The notes beneath the pieces were generated by a model that was not told the DNA's origin, made no database searches, and saw only the letters and a list, made by a program, of their open reading frames with translations. 12,500 nucleotides of DNA, taken from contig NC_091571.1 of the NCBI RefSeq assembly GCF_042767895.1, positions 5,261,328 through 5,273,827 of the forward strand, read 5' to 3'. This stretch comes from Penaeus vannamei (Eukaryota; Arthropoda; Malacostraca; Decapoda; Penaeidae). The position numbers and the translations under genes were made by a program. Of this stretch, positions 8,001 through 12,500 are shown one piece after another. How positions within the stretch are numbered: the first letter of the stretch is position 1; the number at the start of each line of letters is the position of its first letter.

Positions 8001-8037
8001 AAGTAGATGATTATAACCTATTCCAAACGCAAGCTCA

Positions 8038-8528
8038 CGCCACTCCTATGCTACTCCTATGCCACTCCTATGCCACTCCTATGCCACTCCTATACTACTC
8101 CTATGCTACTCTTATGCTACTCCTATGCTACTCCTATGCCACTCCTATGCTACTCCTATGTTACTCCTATGCTACTCCTATGCCACTCCTATGCTACTCC
8201 TATGCCACTCCTATGCTACTCCTATGCCACTCCTATGCTACTCCTATGCCACTCCTATGCCACTCCTATACTACTCCTATGCTACTCCTATGCCACTCCT
8301 ATGCCACTCCTATACTACTCCTATGTCTTTTACTCCCTATGCTACTCCTATGCTACTCCTATGCTACTCCTATGCCACTCCTATGCCACTCCTATGCCAC
8401 TCCTATACTACTCCTATGCTACTCCTATGCCACTCCTATGCCACTCCTATGCTACTCCTATGCTACTCCTATGCTACTCCTATGCTACTCCTATGCTACT
8501 CCTACGCTACTCCTATGCTACTCCACTA
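8038..8528. repeat. 11-bp minisatellite, about 44 units of GCYACTCCTAT
   Basis: The unit GCTACTCCTAT or GCCACTCCTAT is repeated head to tail with very little length change. The main exception is an interrupted unit, GTCTTTTACTCCCTAT, at about 8325-8340. A third variant, ACTACTCCTAT, occurs four times, each time after at least two GCC units and followed by a GCT or GTC unit. This shows duplicated multi-unit blocks. Another stretch alternates GCT and GCC units, a 22-bp dimer. Because 11 is not a multiple of 3, all three plus-strand frames read the same cyclic 11-residue pattern (LLCYSYATPML and variants). Overlapping open frames at 8007-8615, 8048-8623 and 8059-9183 result. They are not genes. 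Confidence 0.95.
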
Positions 8529-8680
8529 CTACTCCTACTCTACTCCTTCAAACCTCTCAAAGCTTTCCCTTATCACTCCCATACCACTCCCGAATCACTC
8601 CTACTCCACTCATAAACCACTAATACCCCCACCCTCTCGCCACTCCCATACCAGTAAACAAACTGCATCTACCTCGCTCC
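8529..8680. repeat. Decayed edge of the 11-bp array
   Basis: Scattered ACTCCTAC, CACTCCCATACC and CACTCATAAACC words are recognisable relatives of GCCACTCCTAT. They are diverged and out of register. The array therefore has an abrupt left edge but a gradual right edge. Confidence 0.6.
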
Positions 8681-9178
8681 TACACGACTCCCCCTCCCCC
8701 GCCTCCTTTCCCTCCTCCTCATCCTTCCACCTCCTTCTAACTCCCTCCCCTTACCTTCCGCCTTCCCTTTCCCATTCTCCTCTCCCCTCCTTTCCCTTCT
8801 CCCCCTCCTTTCCCTTCTCCCCCTCCCTTCCCCCTCCTCCCCCTCCCTTCCGCCTCCTTCTCCTCCTCTCTTTCCTAACTCCCTCCCCATCCCTCCTCAC
8901 ACCTTACCCCTCCTTCCCCTCCATCCCCATCCTTCCCCCTCCTCCCCATCCTCCCCGTCCTCCCCATCCTCCACCTACCCTTTTTCCCCATCCTCCCCCT
9001 CACTTCCGCCTCCTTCTCCCTCCTTTCCCCTCCCCTAACCTCCCCATCCTCGCCCCTCCTCACTTTCCCATCCCTCCCCTCCTCCCCATCCCCTCCCCTC
9101 CTTTCCCCTCCCCCCATCCTCCCCCATCTTCCCCCTCCCTTCCCTCCCCCCCCCGCCACTCCCCCCTCGCCACTCCCC
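8681..9178. repeat. C-rich polypyrimidine tract with TCCCCATCC words
   Basis: The sequence is almost entirely C/T, with recurrent CTCCCCATCCT and CCCCTCCTTTCCC words. The clearest run is at about 8920-8975, where CCTCCCCATCCTCC units are nearly tandem. The complement is G-rich and quadruplex-prone in places. The Pro/Ser frame that continues to 9183 is compositional. Confidence 0.82.
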
Positions 9179-9318
9179 CATAATAACCATATGCTAAAAT
9201 CGCCTCAGGCAACGCCCCCCCCCCTTTCTATAGCGACGAAGCTGATTGGTCGAGATACTATGCTATGCTGTTTGTCGTGATATGTCCTAAGTAGCAACAC
9301 AAAACACTTTATAATGGG
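9179..9318. other. Unique island with a 12-base C run
   Basis: Mixed sequence contains a C homopolymer near 9213-9224. I see no gene, RNA or transposon end. From about 9319 the text begins to match the diverged satellite family. Confidence 0.45.
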
Positions 9319-9955
9319 AACGTGTGATATGTGGTGATGATGTGGTGCTGTGTCATTATCCACGAGGTATGACAGTGTTCATGATCAAATTTGTTCTTTT
9401 TTTGTGATGGAGAAGTGGTGATCTATTATTGTCAGTATTTTTCCCTGAGTTATAATCTTTTTTTTTTTTTTGGGGGGGGGGGGGTGAAAATATGGTGATG
9501 TGTCCTTTATTTGCGAAATATATCTTTATTCATCATCAAAATCTATTTCTTTTTTGGGGATGAACATGTGGTGATACGTCCTTATTTGCGATATATATCT
9601 TTATTCATCATCAAAATCTATTTCTTTTTGGGGATGAACATGTGGTGATACGTCCATATTTGCGAAATATATCATTGTTCATAGTCAAAATATCTCTTTT
9701 GTGATGAAAATGTGATGTGTCATTAGCTTCGAAATCTATCACTGCTCCTTATAAAGAAAAATGTTCTCTTGTATGAACATATAACAACTGTTCATAATCA
9801 AAGCTCTTCTTTTGTGGAATAAAAATTTGATATGTAATTCACATAGAAAAAATATTATTGTTCATAATCAAAGCTGTTCCTTAGTGGTTATCCCTCATCA
9901 CCTTTGAAGTATTTCACCATTCATAATAAAACCTGTTCTTTGTTATGATGAAAAT
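9319..9955. repeat. Diverged 43-84 bp relatives of the downstream satellite
   Basis: About nine degenerate copies share an ordered skeleton. It runs: GATGAAAATRTG or GATGAACATGTG, then TGTCMTTA, then CGAAATATATC, then TTCATNATCAAA, then a TGTTCTTTTG or TTTCTTTTTGGGG tail. Approximate starts are 9319, 9403, 9485, 9561, 9635, 9702, 9772, 9815 and 9881. The copies at 9485 and 9561 are nearly identical over their last 50 bases. The same ordered words occur in the homogeneous array from 9956, so these are older members of one family. Confidence 0.75.
9458..9484 (+). repeat. T14G13 homopolymer pair
   Basis: Fourteen T are followed directly by thirteen G. The equivalent tail in the next two copies of the diverged satellite is T6G4 (about 9550-9559) and T5G4 (about 9625-9633). 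This pair therefore looks like slippage expansion of a normal part of the repeat unit. Length in an assembly is error-prone for such runs. Confidence 0.8.
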
Positions 9956-11826
9956 ATGTTGTCTCACAAGCTTTGGAATATAATCAGTGTTCACAACCAA
10001 ACATATTCCCCCATGTTGTCTCACAAGCTTTGAAATATATGTTCACAACCAAACATATTCCCCCATGTTGTCTCACAAGCTTTGAAATATATGTTCACAA
10101 TCAAACATATTCCCCCATGTTGTCTCACAAGCTTTGAAATATATGTTCACAACCAAACATATTCCCCCATGTTGTCTCACAAGCTTTGAAATATATGTTC
10201 ACAACCAAACATATTCCCCCATGTTGTCTCACAAGCTTTGAAATATATGTTCACAATCAAACATATTCCCCCATGTTGTCTCACAAGCTTTGAAATATAT
10301 GTTCACAATCAAACATATTCCCCCATGTTGTCTCACAAGCTTTGAAATATATGTTCACAATCAAACACATTCCCCCATGTTGTCTCACAAGCTTTGAAAT
10401 ATATGTTCACAATCAAACATATTCCCCCATGTTGTCTCACAAGCTTTGAAATATATGTTCACAACCAAACATATTCCCCCATGTTGTCTCACAAGCTTTG
10501 AAATATAATCAGTGTTCACAACCAAACATATTCCCCCATGTTGTCTCACAAGCTTTGAAATATATGTTCACAACCAAACATATTCCCCCATGTTGTCTCA
10601 CAAGCTTTGAAATATATGTTCACAACCAAACATATTCCCCCATGTTGTCTCACAAGCTTTGAAATATATGTTCACAACCAAACATATTCCCCCATGTTGT
10701 CTCACAAGCTTTGAAATATATTCAGTGTTCACAACCAAACATAGTCCCCCATGTTGTCTCACAAGCTTTGAAATATAACCAGTGTTCACAAACAAACATA
10801 TTCCCCCATGTTGTCTCACAAGCTTTGAAATATATGTTCACAATCAAACATATTCCCCCATGTTGTCTCACAAGCTTTGAAATATAATCAGTGTTCACAA
10901 CCAAACATATTCCCCCATGTTGTCTCACAAGCTTTGAAATATATGTTCACAACCAAACATATTCCCCCATGTTGTCTCACAAGCTTTGAAATATATGTTC
11001 ACAATCAAACATATTCCTCCATGTTGTCTCACAAGCTTTGAAATATATGTTCACAATCAAACATATTCCCCCATGTTGTCTCACAAGCTTTGAAATATAT
11101 GTTCACAACCAAACATATTCCCCCATGTTGTCTCACAAGCTTTGAAATATATGTTCACAATCAAACATATTTCCCCATGTTGTCTCACAAGCTTTGAAAT
11201 ACATGTTCACAATCAAACATATTCCCCCATGTTGTCCCACAAGCTTTGAAATATATGTTCACAACCAAACATATTCCCCCATGTTGTCTCACAAGCTTTG
11301 AAATATATGTTCACAACCAAACATATTCCCCCATGTTGTCTCACAAGCTTTGAAATATATGTTCACAACCAAACATATTCCCCCATGTTGTCTCACAAGC
11401 TTTGAAATATATGTTCACAATCAAACATATTTCCCCCCAATATTTGTTGTCTCACAAGCTTTGAAATACAATCAGTGTTCACAATCAAACATATTCCCCC
11501 ATGTTGTCTCACAAGCTTTGAAATATATAAGTGTTCACAACCAAACATATTCCCCCATGTTGTCTCACAAGCTTTGAAATATAATCAGTGTTCACAACCA
11601 AACATATTCCCCCATGTTGTCTCACAAGCTTTGAAATATATGTTCACAATCAAACATATTCCCCCATGTTGTCTCACAAGCTTTGAAATATATGTTCACA
11701 ATCAAACATATTCCCCCATGTTGTCTCACAAGCTTTGAAATATAATCAGTGTTCACAACCAAACATATTCCCCCATGTTGTCTCACAAGCTTTGAAATAT
11801 ATGTTCACAATCAAACATATTCCCCC
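9956..11826. repeat. Homogeneous 52-bp satellite array, 35 units
   Basis: Each unit reads ATGTTGTCTCACAAGCTTTG, then AAATATATGTTCACAAYC, then AAACATATTCCCCC. AAGCTTTG (a HindIII site) is present in all 35 units, from 9968 to 11787. Unit lengths by my count are 25 of 52 bp, 8 of 57, one of 56 and one of 59, which sums exactly to 1871 bp. The 57-bp form has AATAATCAGTGTTC where the 52-bp form has ATATATGTTC. A second polymorphism, AACC versus AATC before AAACATA, varies independently. There are no unique spacers, so it is not CRISPR-like. Short frames such as minus 10598-10819 are repeat translations. Confidence 0.97.
10037..10058. other. Representative 7-bp stem-loop in the 52-bp unit
   Basis: ATATGTT (10037-10043) and AACATAT (10052-10058) are exact inverted complements around the 8-base loop CACAACCA. 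The same arrangement recurs in nearly every 52-bp unit, with loop CACAATCA in the T variant. In 57-bp units the left arm becomes GTGTT and the Watson-Crick stem falls to four pairs. AACAT can also pair with ATGTT at the start of the next unit across ATTCCCCC, giving a competing 5-bp stem. Confidence 0.65.
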
Positions 11827-11902
11827 ATGTGATGAAAATACGATCATCCCAGATCTGTAGGTGGTAAAAATATTGTGATCCGCTATCGCCGTGGCTGCTT
11901 CT
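11827..11902. other. Right edge of the satellite array
   Basis: The last unit breaks after ATGT into GATGAAAATACGATCATCC and then GGTGGTAAAAATATTGTGATCC. The GATGAAAAT word belongs to the older, longer satellite form seen at about 9704 and 9947, but it is absent from the 52-bp units. The homogeneous array thus appears to sit inside older repeats on both sides. No other feature is seen. Confidence 0.55.
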
Positions 11903-12072
11903 TTGAACCATTTAAACCTTTGAACCTGTGAACCTTTGAACCTGTGAACCTTTGAACCTGTGAACCTTTGAACCTTTGAACCTTTGAACCTTTGAACCTG
12001 TGAACCTGTGAACCTGTGAACCTTTGAACCTTTGAACCTTTGAACCTGTGAACCTTTGAACCTGTGAACCTC
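11903..12072. repeat. 8-bp minisatellite, TGAACCTK
   Basis: Eighteen exact 8-mers run from 11921 to 12064, each TGAACCTG or TGAACCTT. Degenerate units flank them: TGAACCAT near 11904, TAAACCTT at 11913 and TGAACCTC at 12065. The last base of the units reads G T G T G T T T T G G G T T T G T G. There is no length variation. One isolated copy, TGAACCTG, lies outside at about 12119. The unit contains AACCT, a permutation of the arthropod telomere repeat complement, but with three extra bases. The minus strand is stop-free, which creates part of a 191-codon frame (11746-12321) that I reject as a gene. Confidence 0.95.
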
Positions 12073-12130
12073 CCCTCTGCTTACGATATGTGTGGAGGGG
12101 GGGGAGGAGGGAGGGGTATGAACCTGTGGT
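12073..12130. other. Short island with G-rich tract
   Basis: Mixed sequence is followed by a G/A run at about 12092-12116 with several G runs of three or more. It contains the stray TGAACCTG copy. There is no gene signal. Confidence 0.5.
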
Positions 12131-12500
12131 GGGGATAGAAAGAGAAATGGCAGGAAAGGAAAATGAGGATAGCGAAACCGGAATAAAGATGACAAAAGAG
12201 AAACGGGGGAGAGAGAGACATCTTGATAGCGGGGTGAGCTAAAAATATTTATGTAAATGAAGGCAGGGGATAAGCGAATGGGAATGAAATACGCACAAAG
12301 GGAGAGAGAAGAGAGGGACAAAATTAAGATGAGAAAGAGAGAATATGATGAAAATATGATAAAGTGAAAAACAAGAGAGAGAGAGAGAGAGAAAGAAAGG
12401 GAGACAGACAGAGAGACAGAAAGACAGACAGAAAAGACGAGAGTGAGCGAGAGAAATAAGAGATATACAGACAGAAAGATAAACTGACAGACGGAGACTG
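12131..12500. repeat. Purine-rich tract ending in (GA)n and GACAGACAGA repeats
   Basis: The plus strand is A/G-rich throughout. A (GA)n run lies at about 12373-12393, followed by GACAGACAGAGAGACAGAAA-type sequence up to the window edge. The GACAGA words resemble those of the array at 5823-7580, but the CAAACCGAACG and GGCAGACGAAG tags are missing. It is a separate, simpler tract that continues beyond the window. Confidence 0.75.

Noticed and set aside
8007..9183. Three overlapping forward frames encoding LLCYSYATPM repeats
   Set aside because: All arise from the stop-free 11-bp unit read in three registers, so they are evidence of the repeat, not of a gene.
9956..11826. Possible CRISPR array, because of regular direct repeats
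   Set aside because: The units are contiguous, with no unique spacers. Variation is point and small-indel polymorphism inside the unit, and there are no cas genes.
11903..12072. Possible telomeric repeat, because AACCT recurs
   Set aside because: The period is 8 bp (TGAACCTK), not the 5-bp TTAGG/CCTAA of arthropod telomeres.
11746..12321. A 191-codon minus-strand frame whose first 80 or so residues are not a simple repeat
   Set aside because: It combines purine-tract complement, the 8-bp minisatellite and satellite units. The N-terminal part is Ser/Leu/Phe-rich, as expected from polypyrimidine, with no recognised motif.

Overview
This window looks like non-coding DNA from a repeat-rich animal genome. 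I see no protein-coding gene, tRNA, rRNA or complete transposon. Nearly all of it is simple-sequence tracts, minisatellites and one satellite array. The density of (CT)n, (CA)n, (GA)n and interrupted polypyrimidine/polypurine tracts resembles decapod crustaceans, especially penaeid shrimps, whose assemblies are known for very high microsatellite content. That assignment is inference from texture only. Long open reading frames exist, up to 744 codons at 488-2722, but they open because the repeats lack stop codons, often in several frames at once. I reject them as genes.

Layout, left half. 1-65 is a G/A tract and 66-165 a short unique island. 166-895 is polypyrimidine with a (CT)n microsatellite. 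896-2697 is a C-rich minisatellite tagged by a CARTTG word; its minus strand is G-rich. 2698-3080 is a short island, a degenerate 70-100 bp duplication and A/T-rich sequence. 3081-3700 is a (CA)n domain. 3701-3810 is a unique island with a hairpin. 3811-3960 is a G-rich minisatellite. 3961-5455 is T- and C-rich pyrimidine sequence containing a ~30 bp minisatellite at 4150-4500. 5456-5822 is an island with an 11-bp GAGGCTTCACT minisatellite and A/T-rich sequence.

Layout, right half. 5823-7580 is a purine-rich array on the plus strand. 7581-7735 is a unique island. 7736-8000 is another purine tract. 8038-8528 is an 11-bp minisatellite of about 44 units. 8529-9178 is its decayed edge followed by a C-rich tract. 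9179-9318 is an island. 9319-9955 holds strongly diverged 43-84 bp relatives of the satellite that follows. 9956-11826 is a 35-copy satellite with 52-bp units and a 57-bp variant. 11827-11902 is its right edge. 11903-12072 is an 8-bp minisatellite. 12073-12500 is G-rich and then GA/GACA-rich.

There is no operon or gene cooperation to describe. The most informative biology is repeat evolution. The 52-bp satellite appears to have arisen by stepwise shortening (about 69, then 57, then 52 bp) inside an older, diverged array. The last step creates a 7-bp hairpin stem in each short unit. At least five separate arrays share one architecture: a conserved non-simple tag word set at irregular spacing in a purine- or pyrimidine-only filler.
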